A stretch of 54,256 nucleotides of DNA from JAWLGJ01 sp041685145 (GCA_041685145.1 JAWLGJ010000020.1:1-54256), one strand, 5' to 3'; positions 8,592-17,135 are shown, numbered from the stretch's first letter. Numbers and translations are program-made. The notes: a model not told the origin generated them from the sequence alone.

Positions 8592-8942
8592 ATGATTCTG
8601 CACCCGCGCCTTATGCGGCTGCCCGCCCTGCTTTTCGTGCTTGCGGCGGCGGTGCTGCTCGCGGCGCCCGCCCAGGCGATCGACCTCAACCAAGCCAAGC
8701 GCGAGGGAATCGTCGGCGAGCGCCCGGACGGCCTGTTGGGGGTCGTCCGCGGCGGCGATGAGGAGGTCCGCCGCCTGGTCGAGCAAATCAACGCCCGCCG
8801 CCTGGAGGAATACCGCCGCATCGCCGAGCGCACCGATGCCACCCTGGCGGCGGTGCAGGTGATCGCGGGCCGCAGGCTGATCGACGAGGCGCCGTCCGGC
8901 ACCTATGTCCTGTTGCCGGACGGCGGCTGGACGCAGAAATAA
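8592..8942 (+). CDS. ydbL: YdbL-family (DUF1318) periplasmic protein
   Basis: The 116-residue protein has a signal peptide ending near AQA (residue 29) and then the DUF1318 sequence IDLNQAKREGIVGERPDGLL and QINARRLEEYRRIAERT. A late segment, GTYVLLPDGGW, is also typical. YdbL has been described in E. coli as a periplasmic partner that controls YnbE multimerisation with YdbH. The alternative start MRLPALL seven codons on would shorten the signal. It ends two bases before the XdhC gene, so readthrough into that group is likely. Confidence 0.9.
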   Translation: MILHPRLMRLPALLFVLAAAVLLAAPAQAIDLNQAKREGIVGERPDGLLGVVRGGDEEVRRLVEQINARRLEEYRRIAERTDATLAAVQVIAGRRLIDEAPSGTYVLLPDGGWTQK

Positions 8943-8944
8943 CC

Positions 8945-9265
8945 ATGACCGACATCCTGGACCCCATCGACCAGGCGCTGGCCTGGCGCCGCGATGGCCG
9001 CGACGTGGCGCTGGCGACGGTGACCGCCACCTGGGGATCGTCGCCGCGCCCGGTGGGCAGCCAGCTTGCCGTGCGCGACGACGGCGTGATGGCCGGCTCG
9101 GTGTCGGGCGGCTGCATCGAGGGCGCCGTGGTGCAGGAGGCCCGCGCCGTCATGCGCGAGGGCGCCCCGCGCCTGCTGTCGTTCGGCGTCAGCGACGAGC
9201 GGGCGTGGGAGGTAGGGCTGTCCTGCGGCGGTACGGTCGAGGTATTCGTCGAAGTGGTGGAATGA
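8945..9265 (+). CDS. XdhC/CoxI-type N-terminal domain protein
   Basis: This 106-residue protein corresponds to only the N-terminal XdhC_CoxI domain: TVTATWGSSPRPVGSQLAV, then GSVSGGCIEGAVVQEA with the conserved cysteine, and a C-terminal LSCGGTVEVFVE. XdhC proteins bind molybdenum cofactor, protect it during sulfuration and insert it into xanthine dehydrogenase or CO-dehydrogenase-like enzymes. The Rossmann half is encoded by the next gene, which overlaps by four bases (ATGA at 9262-9265), so the protein is split rather than broken. No target molybdoenzyme is encoded in the window. Confidence 0.9.
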   Translation: MTDILDPIDQALAWRRDGRDVALATVTATWGSSPRPVGSQLAVRDDGVMAGSVSGGCIEGAVVQEARAVMREGAPRLLSFGVSDERAWEVGLSCGGTVEVFVEVVE

Positions 9266-9963
9266 AGCGGCAGATACGCGAGGGGCTGGCGGCCGCACGC
9301 GAGGCCGGGCGCCCGGTGGCGGTGGTGACGCGCCTGACCGACGGCGCCCAGGCTTTGATCGGCCGCGACGAGGCCGACGGCGCGCTGGCCCTGTCCGCCG
9401 AAAGCCTCGACACCGTGCGCGCCATGCTGGCCGCCGGAAGCAGCGCGCCGCTGGAGGCCGCCGGCGAGCGCCTGTTCGTGCGCGCCTACGCCACACCCTG
9501 GCGGCTTTACGTCATCGGCGCCGTGCACGTCACCCAATGCATGGCCGAGATGGTGGGGCCGCTGGATTTCGCCCTCACCGTCATCGACCCCCGCCGCGCC
9601 TTCGCCACCGCCGAGCGTTTCCCCGGTCTGCGCCTGCTGGACGAATGGCCCGACGAGGCGTTGGACCGCGAGGGCCTCGACGAGCGCTCGGCGGTGGTGA
9701 CGCTGACTCATGACCCCAAGGTGGACGACCCCGCGCTGGAGACGGCGCTGCGCTCGCCGGCGTTCTACATCGGCGCCCTCGGCAGCCGCCGCACGCACGC
9801 GAAGCGCCTCGACCGCCTGGGCGAACGCGGCTTCAGCGCCGAGGAGCTTGCCCGCATCCACGCCCCCGTCGGCCTGGATCTCGGCGGCCGCTCGCCGGGC
9901 GAGATCGCGCTGTCGGTGCTGGCGGAGGTCGTGCAGGTGCGCCACCGGGGGAGCCGCCGATGA
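9262..9963 (+). CDS. XdhC Rossmann-domain protein (C-terminal half)
   Basis: From ATG 9262 the protein has 233 residues. The first part finishes the XdhC_CoxI-like region (VVTRLTDGAQALIGRDEADG); the second is the XdhC_C Rossmann domain, with LYVIGAVHVTQCMAEM as the nucleotide-fold entry, VIDPRRAFA, DEWPDE, and FYIGALGSRRTHAKRLDRL. In the glycine-rich turn the expected G-x-G-H is GAVH, a small deviation. It likely works with the preceding small XdhC protein in cofactor sulfuration and insertion. It overlaps the next gene by four bases (ATGA, 9960-9963). Confidence 0.9.
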   Translation: MKRQIREGLAAAREAGRPVAVVTRLTDGAQALIGRDEADGALALSAESLDTVRAMLAAGSSAPLEAAGERLFVRAYATPWRLYVIGAVHVTQCMAEMVGPLDFALTVIDPRRAFATAERFPGLRLLDEWPDEALDREGLDERSAVVTLTHDPKVDDPALETALRSPAFYIGALGSRRTHAKRLDRLGERGFSAEELARIHAPVGLDLGGRSPGEIALSVLAEVVQVRHRGSRR

Positions 9964-11603
9964 TCTTCGGCGAGGTCGCGCTCGACGAGGCCGAGGGCCT
10001 GGTGCTGGCCCACTCGCTGCGCCTGCCTGGCCGCACCCTCAAGAAGGGCCGGGTGCTGGAGCCGGCCGACGTCGAGGCGCTGCGCCAGGCCGGGGTGCAG
10101 CGGGTGACGGGCGCGCGCCTGGAGCCTGGCGACATCGGCGAGGACGAGGCGGCGGACACCGTCGCCCGCGCGCTGGCGGGGTCCGACGTCGAGGTGACCC
10201 GTGCCGTCACCGGACGCTGCAACCTCATCGCCCGGCGGCCGGGGCTGGCGATGATCGACCGTGAGCGCCTCGATCTTCTCAACCAGGTGGACGAGACCAT
10301 CACCGTCGCCACCGTGCCGCCCTTCGAGCTGGTGGAGGAGCGCCAGATCGTCGCGACGGTGAAGGTCATTCCCTTCGCCGTGAACCGCCATGTGGTCGAC
10401 GCTTGTGCCGCCTATGCCGCGGGGACGGGGTCGCTGCTGGCGGTGGCGCCGTTGCGGGCGCGGCGGGCTGTGCTCATCCTTACGCAGTTGCCGGGGATGA
10501 AGGAATCGGTGCTGGAACGCACCGAGTCCGCGACCGCCTGGCGCCTGGAGAGCCTGGGCAGCGCCCTGGTGCGCACGGTGCGTTGCCCCCACGCCGTGCG
10601 GCCGGTGGCCGAAGCCGCCAAGGCAGCGGCGGCCGAGGCCGACCTGGTGCTGATCTCCGGCGCCTCGGCCACCCAGGATCGACGCGACGTCGTGCCGGCC
10701 GCCATCGAGGTTGCCGGCGGCAGCATCGAGCATTTCGGGATGCCGGTCGATCCCGGCAACCTGCTGCTGCTGGCGCGCATCGGCGCGGTTCCGGTGGTGG
10801 ACATGCCCGGCTGCGGGCGCTCGACGAAGCTCAACGGCCTCGACTGGGTGCTGCGGCGGCTGCTGGCCGACGTGCCGGTGGGTGCGACCGACATCATGCG
10901 CATGGGCGCGGGCGGCCTGCTGAAGGATATCCCCAACCGCCCCCTGCCGCGCCACCGCGCCGTCGCCCACGCCGCCCCACGCGAGCCGCGCATCGCCGCC
11001 CTCGTACTGGCGGCGGGCGCTGGGCGCCGCATGGGCGGCGGCAAGTTGCTGCGCGACCTGGGCGGGCGGCCGCTGGCGCGCTGGACAGTAGAGGCGGCGG
11101 CGCGGTCCCGCGCCCGCCCCGTGGTGGTGGTGACCGGTGCCGACGACGAGGCCCTGCGGCCCGCGCTGGCCGGGCTGGACGTGGCGTTCGTCCACAACCC
11201 CCGCCACGCCGAGGGCCTGTCGACATCGCTGCGGGCGGGCCTGGCAACGCTGCCGCCGGACGTTGACGGGGCGGCGGTGGTGCTGGCGGACATGCCGTTG
11301 CTGCGGCCGCGGCATATCGACAACCTCATCGCCGCCTTCGACCCCGACGAGGGACGGGCGATCTGCATTCCGGTGCATGACGGCCGCCGCGGCCATCCGG
11401 TGCTGCTCGCCCGCCGCTTCTTCACCGAGGTCATGGCCCTGGCGGGCGATGTCGGTGCCCGGCGGGTGGTGGCCGAGCACGACGACGATGTCTACGAGGT
11501 GCCGGTGGCCGACGACGGCGTGCTGTTGGACGTCGACACCCCCGGTATGCTGGATGAGATACGCCGCCGCATCGACAACAACGATGATGGAGCGCGGGCA
11601 TGA
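9960..11603 (+). CDS. Molybdopterin-binding / MobA-like nucleotidyltransferase fusion
   Basis: This 547-residue protein joins two enzymes of molybdenum cofactor handling. Residues 1-340 resemble MoeA/MogA-type molybdopterin-binding proteins (LPGRTLKKGRVLEPADVEAL; DLVLISGASATQDRRDV; MPVDPGNLLLLARIG; VVDMPGCGRSTKLNGLDWVL). From about residue 345 a MobA/MocA-type NTP transferase begins with LVLAAGAGRRMGGGKLL, followed by VVLADMPLLRP and GHPVLLARRFF. MocA makes molybdopterin cytosine dinucleotide for XdhC-dependent hydroxylases, which fits the two upstream genes. It overlaps both neighbours by four bases, indicating translational coupling. The fusion is known from other proteobacteria. Confidence 0.9.
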   Translation: MIFGEVALDEAEGLVLAHSLRLPGRTLKKGRVLEPADVEALRQAGVQRVTGARLEPGDIGEDEAADTVARALAGSDVEVTRAVTGRCNLIARRPGLAMIDRERLDLLNQVDETITVATVPPFELVEERQIVATVKVIPFAVNRHVVDACAAYAAGTGSLLAVAPLRARRAVLILTQLPGMKESVLERTESATAWRLESLGSALVRTVRCPHAVRPVAEAAKAAAAEADLVLISGASATQDRRDVVPAAIEVAGGSIEHFGMPVDPGNLLLLARIGAVPVVDMPGCGRSTKLNGLDWVLRRLLADVPVGATDIMRMGAGGLLKDIPNRPLPRHRAVAHAAPREPRIAALVLAAGAGRRMGGGKLLRDLGGRPLARWTVEAAARSRARPVVVVTGADDEALRPALAGLDVAFVHNPRHAEGLSTSLRAGLATLPPDVDGAAVVLADMPLLRPRHIDNLIAAFDPDEGRAICIPVHDGRRGHPVLLARRFFTEVMALAGDVGARRVVAEHDDDVYEVPVADDGVLLDVDTPGMLDEIRRRIDNNDDGARA

Positions 11604-12118
11604 GAAGCGTCATCGTCACCGCCGTCTGCCGCGACCGTACCGGGCTGGTGTCGGCGCTGGCCGGGCGCCTGTTCGACCTGGGCTGCGACCTGGGCGACAC
11701 CTCGTTTGCCACCCTGGCGGGACGCGCCGAATTCACCAGTGTCTGCGACGTTCCCGACGAGGTCGGCGACGATGGCCTGAGAGATCAATTGGCGCGGCTG
11801 CCGGAGGTGGCGGGAGGCTCGGTCTCGGTGGTGCCGTTCCAGGCCGCCGCCGGCGCCCCGCCCGACGCGGTGACGCATCGCATCGTCCTCAGCGGCGGCG
11901 ACCGTCCCGGACTGCTGGCGCGGCTGTCGGAGGTTTTCGTCCAGTTCGGGGCAAACATCGTGCGCCTGGACGCGCACCGCCTGCCGGGCCGGCCCGAGAC
12001 CCGCTACGTCACCCGCTTCGACGTCGCCATCCCGGCGCGCTCCGCCGCCAGTTGCCTGGCCACCGTCGCCAACACCGCCGGCGAACTGGGCCTCACCTGT
12101 CACTGGGACGCGGTCTGA
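11600..12118 (+). CDS. Tandem ACT-domain protein (GcvR-like)
   Basis: The 172-residue protein contains two ACT domains: VIVTAVCRDRTGLVSALAGR at the start and ILSGGDRPGLLARLSEVF near residue 95 (read from the frame as IVLSGGDRPGLL). This is the GcvR-like layout of small amino-acid-binding regulators. It overlaps the preceding molybdenum fusion gene by ATGA, so it belongs to that transcription unit, although a link between ACT sensing and cofactor insertion is not obvious. Its 3' end overlaps the convergent gene at 12100 by 19 bases. The ligand is unknown. Confidence 0.8.
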   Translation: MRSVIVTAVCRDRTGLVSALAGRLFDLGCDLGDTSFATLAGRAEFTSVCDVPDEVGDDGLRDQLARLPEVAGGSVSVVPFQAAAGAPPDAVTHRIVLSGGDRPGLLARLSEVFVQFGANIVRLDAHRLPGRPETRYVTRFDVAIPARSAASCLATVANTAGELGLTCHWDAV

Positions 12119-12813
12119 GGCGGCAGCGTCGCCACGCCCGAGCCCAGGGCCATCATGCTGGCATAGGCGTGGGTGTGATAGAGCCCCCCCTCGCCCAGGT
12201 TCCAGCTCGTCTCGCCGTCACCGTCCAGGTCGATGCCCGACAACGCCGCCCCCACCAGCCGGGTCATCCGCGCCGCCGTCTGTTGCGCCTGCTCGGCGGA
12301 GCCGGCGGTCGCCACCGCCGGCGCCAGGGCGACGGCGTCGCGCAGGCTGCGCCGGGCGGTCTGTGCCGCCACCAGCGCCGGCGTCGCCGCCAGTTCGACG
12401 TCCTCGGGCACCGGCGCCGTCGCGGTTGCGGCACGCAAATGGGCGATCATCTGGTCCACGGCCTGAAGCGCCCCCACCCCCAGGCCGGGGCCTTCGGGCA
12501 CCACCGCCGGCGACAGGGCGTGCGCCGCCCGCGACACGCGCCGCCGCGTTTCGGCCAGGTCGTCGAGGGCATGGCCGGCAGCGCCAAGCTCCCGCAGCGC
12601 GATGGCAATTTCGGTCTGGGCAATCTCCAGATAGCCGCGATTGGCCTGCGGCACCGGCGCACGCTCCATCACCGCCGCGATGTGGCGGCGGAAGTCGTCC
12701 GCCGTGGCGGCAAGGGCGGCAGCATCCGTCTGGCGCTCGGGCTGCTGCTGCGAGGCCACGGGTGCGGCGGCCAGCAGGGCCAGGCCGCTCATGACAGCCA
12801 ACGCCGTTTTCAT
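12100..12813 (-). CDS. Secreted protein of unknown function with EF-hand-like loop
   Basis: The 237-residue product starts at ATG 12813 behind GGGAGAAGG. It has a clear signal peptide (residues 1-21, ending near VASQQ) and a helical, alanine-rich body. Near residue 195 is DLDGDGETSWNLGEGGL, with the acidic spacing of an EF-hand calcium loop but leucine instead of glutamate at position 12. I do not recognise the family. It is probably the last gene of a unit with the 62-residue ORF and the SDR gene, 17 and 27 bases apart. Its 3' end overlaps the ACT gene on the other strand. Confidence 0.65.
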   Translation of the reverse strand: MKTALAVMSGLALLAAAPVASQQQPERQTDAAALAATADDFRRHIAAVMERAPVPQANRGYLEIAQTEIAIALRELGAAGHALDDLAETRRRVSRAAHALSPAVVPEGPGLGVGALQAVDQMIAHLRAATATAPVPEDVELAATPALVAAQTARRSLRDAVALAPAVATAGSAEQAQQTAARMTRLVGAALSGIDLDGDGETSWNLGEGGLYHTHAYASMMALGSGVATLPPQTASQ

Positions 12814-12830
12814 CGCCTTCTCCCAATCTG

Positions 12831-13019
12831 TCAGTGGATGGTCGGGCGGTCGCCGGGCAGCAGCGCCTGCGGGTCGAGGTCAAGCTGGCTGGCGATGGCC
12901 TCGAAGGCCGCCGCCGCCTCTTGCAGGTTCTCGTCCACATGCGGATTCTGCTCGCCCACCACGCGGTAGAACTGCGCGGCCTCCCGTAGGGCCTGCGCGG
13001 CGATCTCGCTGTAGGTCAT
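12831..13019 (-). CDS. Small protein of unknown function (62 residues)
   Basis: The start is ATG 13019 (MTYSEIAAQALREA), preceded by CAGGAGAG eight bases upstream; the longer frame upstream has no support. The product is acidic and helical (AAQFYRVVGEQNPHVDENLQ, then LDLDPQALLPGD). It has no signal peptide or membrane segment and no family I recognise. It lies between the SDR gene and the secreted EF-hand-like protein in the same orientation. Confidence 0.6.
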   Translation of the reverse strand: MTYSEIAAQALREAAQFYRVVGEQNPHVDENLQEAAAAFEAIASQLDLDPQALLPGDRPTIH

Positions 13020-13046
13020 GGCCGTCTCTCCTGAGTGCACGCTGCG

Positions 13047-13901
13047 CTATCCTCCGACCACCTCGCCCCCGTTGGGATGCAGAATCTGGCCGGTCATGTA
13101 CGATGAGTCGCCGGAGGCCAGAAAGACATAGCAGGGCGCGATCTCGTCGGGCTGTGCCGGCCGCCCCAGGGGCACCTTGCCGCCGAAGGATTCGACATGC
13201 TCGGCCGGAAATGACGCCGGGATCAGCGGTGTCCACACCGGCCCCGGCGCCACGCCGTTCACGCGAATGCCCTTGGGTGCCAGACTGTCCGACAGCGAGC
13301 GCGTGAAGGCGACGATGGCGCCCTTGGTGGCGGCGTAGTCGATGAGATGGGGGCTGCCGCGATAGGCGGTCACCGAGGTCGAGTTGACGATGGTCGCGCC
13401 GTCGGTCATGTGCGGCAAGGCGGCACGGGTCAGAAAGAACATGCCGAACACATTGGTGCGAAAGGTGCGCTCGACCTGCGCGGCGTCGATGTCCTCGAAA
13501 TCGGCCGTGACGTGCTGTTCCCCGGCATTGTTGACCAGCACGTCGACGCGCCCGAAGGCCGCCGCCACCTCCGCCACCGCGCGGCGGCAGAAGCCTTCGT
13601 CGCCCAGATCGCCGGCAATGGTCAGGCACCGCCGGCCCTCGGCCTCGATCAGGCGCCGCGCGCTGTCGGCATCGGCGTGTTCGTCATAATAGACGATGGC
13701 GACGTCGGCGCCTTCCTTGGCGAAGGCGATGGCCGTGGCGCGGCCGATGCCGCTGTCGCCGCCGGTCACCAGCGCCGCCTTGCCCTCCAGCTTGCCGCTG
13801 CCGCGATAGTCGCGCGCGTCGGAGCGCGGCACGGGCCGCATTTCCTCGCGCCGGCCCGGCTGGCGGTCCTGATGCTGTGGCGGCAGGCGTCCTTTTGGCA
13901 T
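13047..13901 (-). CDS. SDR-family oxidoreductase (YghA-like)
   Basis: The 284-residue protein has the classical short-chain dehydrogenase fold. TGGDSGIGRA near residue 47 is the TGxxxGIG cofactor motif; VLVNNAGEQH is the NNAG motif; STS...Y-AATK (SVTAYRGSPHLIDYAATKGA) holds the catalytic Ser, Tyr and Lys; and PGPVWTPLIP follows. The polar N-terminal extension (about 40 residues, PPQHQDRQPG) and the C-terminal SYMTGQILHPNGGEVVGG match the YghA/general-stress subgroup, annotated as NAD(P)-dependent aldehyde or glucose dehydrogenases. The substrate is unknown. It is the first gene of a three-gene minus-strand group. Confidence 0.9.
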   Translation of the reverse strand: MPKGRLPPQHQDRQPGRREEMRPVPRSDARDYRGSGKLEGKAALVTGGDSGIGRATAIAFAKEGADVAIVYYDEHADADSARRLIEAEGRRCLTIAGDLGDEGFCRRAVAEVAAAFGRVDVLVNNAGEQHVTADFEDIDAAQVERTFRTNVFGMFFLTRAALPHMTDGATIVNSTSVTAYRGSPHLIDYAATKGAIVAFTRSLSDSLAPKGIRVNGVAPGPVWTPLIPASFPAEHVESFGGKVPLGRPAQPDEIAPCYVFLASGDSSYMTGQILHPNGGEVVGG

Positions 13902-14017
13902 GAGCGCCCATCCATGAGATTTCGGCTGCGGGTTAGGTGGCCGGGCGCCGGTGGGCCATCAAGCGCCCTCCCCGCTTGCGCAGCGGCGGTCGCGTCGGCG
14001 TAGTCTCCGCGAGTGGG

Positions 14018-15931
14018 TTATCGCTGGGCGAGGGCGCCTTCGATGGCGCTGCGCAGGCTGCCCGGCTGCACCGGCTTGTGCAGCAAGCGATAGCCGCGGG
14101 CGGTCGCCTGGCGCAGGCGCTCGGGCGCGGTGTCGCCGGTAATGATGATCGCCGGAATGTCACGCCGCGCCCAGCCGCGGATCCGCTCGATCACCTGACC
14201 GCCGGTGCATCCGTTGCGCAGGCGGTAATCGGCAAGGATGACGTCCGGCTGGCGCCCGTTGCGCAGGCAGCGCAGCGCCTCGTCGACATCCAGCGCCGTC
14301 ACCACGCCATAACCCCAGCTTTCGATCAGCATCCGCGCGCTGTCGAGGACGTCGGGCTCGTCGTCGATCAGGGCCACGAGGGCGTCGCCGCGCGGCATGT
14401 CGAAGACCAGTTGCTTCGGTGCCGGCCTTGCGTCCGACTGGGCCGCCAGCGGCACCGACACCCCGAAACACGAGCCCTGGCCCGGCTTGGAGGCGACGTC
14501 TATGGGATGTTCCAGCAGCCGCGCCAGCCGGTCCACGATCGCCAGGCCCAGGCCCAGCCCCTGGCGGCGGTCGCGCTCGTCATTGCCGATCTGATGGAAC
14601 TCCTGGAAGATCAGCTTCAGGTGCCCGCTGGGAATGCCGATGCCGGTGTCCCGGACCTCCACCCGCACATGATCGCGGCGCCGCCGGCAGGCGAGGATAA
14701 TGCCGCCCTCGCGCGTGTAGCGCAGCGCGTTCTTCAGCAGGTTGCGCAGGATGCGCTCCAGCAGCACCGGGTCGGTGCGCACCACCACCGGGCAACTGCG
14801 GTAGCGCAGGTGCAGCTTCTCCGCCGCCGCCAAGGGGCCGAATTCGGCCGCCAGGCGTTCCACCAAGGGCTTGAGCGGCGTCGGCTGCACATTCGCCTCC
14901 ACCAGCCCCGCCTCCAGTTTCGAAACGTCCAGGAGCGCGTTGAGCAGGTTTTCGAGCGCCTGCACCGAATCCTTGATGCGCCCCACCAGCCGCGCCTGCT
15001 TGGGTTCGGCGACTCCCGCCGCCAGCACCTCGACGAACATCGACACCGCCTGCAACGGTTGGCGCAGGTCGTGGCTGGCGGCGGCCAGGAAGCGGGTCTT
15101 GGCACGGTTGGCGTGCTCGGCCGCGTCACGGGCGCGGCGCAGTTCCTCTTCCATCCAGCCACGGCGGGCGTTGCGGTCGATGAAGACGTAATACGCCGAG
15201 GGCAGGCCATCGGCCCCCGGCACCGCCCCCATGCGGTGGGGCGCCCGTAGCGGCGCGCTCCCCGGTGGCCGCAGGACCAGCAGGCCCTCCCACATCTGGC
15301 CGCGCGCCAGGGCCGGCAACGCCTCGCGCAACAGACGGCGCCGCGATTCGCGGGCGTATAGCCGCCGGCATCCCGCCCAGCCACCGGCCAGCGCCTCGCC
15401 CAGCAGACGTTCCGCCTCGGCGTTGGCGTGCAGCAGATCTCCCGCCGCCCCCAGCACCAGCGCCGGCTCGCCGCTGCACTCCAGCACCGGGTAGATCAAC
15501 GGCAGCGGGTCCGCCGCCCCGGTAGCCAGATCGCCCGCCGAGGGCTCGATCTCGGCCACCGTCACCACCAGGCCGCCCGAGGCCACCCGGCGCCCCTGCG
15601 CCCGCAGCCGCGTGCCCGCCGCGGTGCGCAGCGACACCGGCCGCCCGGCGTTCAGGTCCGAGCAACGGCCGGCGGCCCAGACGTCGGCCCGCCCGCCGGC
15701 GCCCACCAGCCCGCGCCGGGCCGCCGTCGCCAGCACCGACTCCAGCAAGGCCCCCTGCTCCAACAAGGCCGCCAGTCCCGGAAGCAGTTGTTCGAGCCGC
15801 CCGTTCCACTGCACGACCCGCCCTTTGGCATCGCACAGAAGGAGCCCCCGCTCGAAAGCTTCCACCGCGGCGCGCAAAAGCGTCTGCGCACCCTTCTGAC
15901 GAACCTCCACGCTGCCCGCATCCGTCTGCAC
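14018..15931 (-). CDS. Hybrid sensor histidine kinase with PAS domains and C-terminal receiver
   Basis: The start is GTG 15931, with GGGGGT eight bases upstream; 637 residues. Two PAS-like sensor regions (about residues 20-125 and 145-250) lead into a helical linker. The phosphoacceptor box AAASHDLRQPLQ places His287, the NLLKNALRYTREGG N-box, RDTGIGIP and GLGLGLAIVDRL form the ATPase, and a receiver ends the chain with Asp568 in ILADYRLRNG. There is no transmembrane segment, so it should sense a cytoplasmic signal, possibly redox or gas. The HDLRQPLQ box is shared with NahK/ErcS'-type kinases. No DNA-binding response regulator is adjacent. Confidence 0.93.
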   Translation of the reverse strand: MQTDAGSVEVRQKGAQTLLRAAVEAFERGLLLCDAKGRVVQWNGRLEQLLPGLAALLEQGALLESVLATAARRGLVGAGGRADVWAAGRCSDLNAGRPVSLRTAAGTRLRAQGRRVASGGLVVTVAEIEPSAGDLATGAADPLPLIYPVLECSGEPALVLGAAGDLLHANAEAERLLGEALAGGWAGCRRLYARESRRRLLREALPALARGQMWEGLLVLRPPGSAPLRAPHRMGAVPGADGLPSAYYVFIDRNARRGWMEEELRRARDAAEHANRAKTRFLAAASHDLRQPLQAVSMFVEVLAAGVAEPKQARLVGRIKDSVQALENLLNALLDVSKLEAGLVEANVQPTPLKPLVERLAAEFGPLAAAEKLHLRYRSCPVVVRTDPVLLERILRNLLKNALRYTREGGIILACRRRRDHVRVEVRDTGIGIPSGHLKLIFQEFHQIGNDERDRRQGLGLGLAIVDRLARLLEHPIDVASKPGQGSCFGVSVPLAAQSDARPAPKQLVFDMPRGDALVALIDDEPDVLDSARMLIESWGYGVVTALDVDEALRCLRNGRQPDVILADYRLRNGCTGGQVIERIRGWARRDIPAIIITGDTAPERLRQATARGYRLLHKPVQPGSLRSAIEGALAQR

Positions 15932-16008
15932 CGTGGCACCCCCGAGGAGAAATCGTTACGTCAAAAAGGCTAGGCTGAGCACGCGCGGGCAGCAATATGG
16001 CCCACGCA

Positions 16009-16983
16009 CTATTCCATCGGCGGGAGGATAGAGAAGGCGAGCAGTAACGTGCGCTGGAAAAAATTGTAGTTATCGTCACTGATAAGCAGCAGGATTGTTT
16101 CGTTTTTCTGGGAATGCACGGCCAGCCCCTCGAAATTTTCGGTCGGCCACGGACGCTCCAGCCGCCCCAACTCGTCGCCGACAAGATCGGCGCCGGGCCG
16201 GATATCCGCCGCCGCCAGCCGCACCAGCCGCGAGGCGAAACCCTCGAAAACGGAGAACCTCCGCTCCAGCACCACCACGTCGCCGCCTGGCAGCGTGGCG
16301 GCGGCGGTCGGGCGGAAGGGCGCCGTCCGCCGGTATCGCAGCCGATGCCAGTCTCCGCCCGCATCCCGCAGCCACGCCGGCAGCCAGACGCCGCGCTCGC
16401 CCCCTTCGGCGATGGCCAGCAGCCTGCCGTCGGCGAAGGCCGTCAATGCCTCCAGCCCTTGGTTGGTGGGCAGGCGCGACAGGCCCTCGGGCGCCGCCAT
16501 CGCCATCACCACGCCGCCAAGGCCGCCCTCATAGCGCCACAGGCGGTTGACGCTTTCGAAGGCGACGACAAAGGTGCCATCGGGCAGGCGCGCCACCGCC
16601 TCGGAGTCGTTGTAGGGCATCCGCACCCTACCGCCGTCTGGCCCCAGAAGCGGCCGCATCGGGTGCAGGGCCTCGACCCCGGCCAGGCGCGTTGCGGTGT
16701 CGGCCTCCAGCATCAGCCGCCAGGAGGTCCAGAAACCGCGGTCGCTGATCGCGACGGCGGCACCGCCCTCGGCGTCCCAGTGCAGGGCCGAAAAGCCGCC
16801 GAAGCGTTCGTCGTCGGATTGCAGGGCGAAACCGCCGCGATAGGCGAGGCGGCCGGCGGCGCCCTCGGGAGCGGTCACCGGCACGGCGCGCACCGGCTCC
16901 GGCCCCGCCGCCGCGACGGACCCGGCCGCCAGCGCGCCCAGCATGGCGATCACCGCACAACATAGACGAGCATGGTTGGACAT
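16009..16983 (-). CDS. Esterase-like activity of phytase family protein
   Basis: The start chosen is ATG 16983 (MSNHARLCC), which opens a normal signal peptide ending near AAAG; a start at 17040 would put 19 residues before it. The mature protein is a beta-propeller type of the PF13449 family: FGGFSALHWDAEGGAAVAIS, then ISDRGFW, NDSEAVARLPDGTFVVAFE, GLEALTAFADGRLLAIAEG and FEGLAVHSQKNETILLLISD. The family was named for a plant gene with esterase-like activity, so no reaction can be stated. It is probably periplasmic. It is transcribed away from the DUF2892 gene and lies just upstream of the hybrid kinase. Confidence 0.85.
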   Translation of the reverse strand: MSNHARLCCAVIAMLGALAAGSVAAAGPEPVRAVPVTAPEGAAGRLAYRGGFALQSDDERFGGFSALHWDAEGGAAVAISDRGFWTSWRLMLEADTATRLAGVEALHPMRPLLGPDGGRVRMPYNDSEAVARLPDGTFVVAFESVNRLWRYEGGLGGVVMAMAAPEGLSRLPTNQGLEALTAFADGRLLAIAEGGERGVWLPAWLRDAGGDWHRLRYRRTAPFRPTAAATLPGGDVVVLERRFSVFEGFASRLVRLAAADIRPGADLVGDELGRLERPWPTENFEGLAVHSQKNETILLLISDDNYNFFQRTLLLAFSILPPME

Positions 16984-17135
16984 GACGGAGGAGAAGACCA
17001 TCATGGCCGCCGGCACGCAACCAGCCGAAGGATTGGCCACTTTTTGAGGGGACGGCGTTGCGGCAGAATTGGACGGCGGCCCGCTGCCGCCCTATTGTCG
17101 GCGGCAGAAGCATCCCGCATCGAGGAGGACAACCG

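Noticed and set aside
8905..9261. Longer N-terminus for the XdhC Rossmann protein
   Set aside because: The extra residues are the out-of-frame reading of the XdhC N-terminal gene; the ATGA overlap at 9262 is convincing.
9262..9963. Frameshift splitting a single XdhC gene
   Set aside because: The overlap is a clean ATGA with a plausible start, and split XdhC pairs next to MobA-like fusions are known in other proteobacteria.
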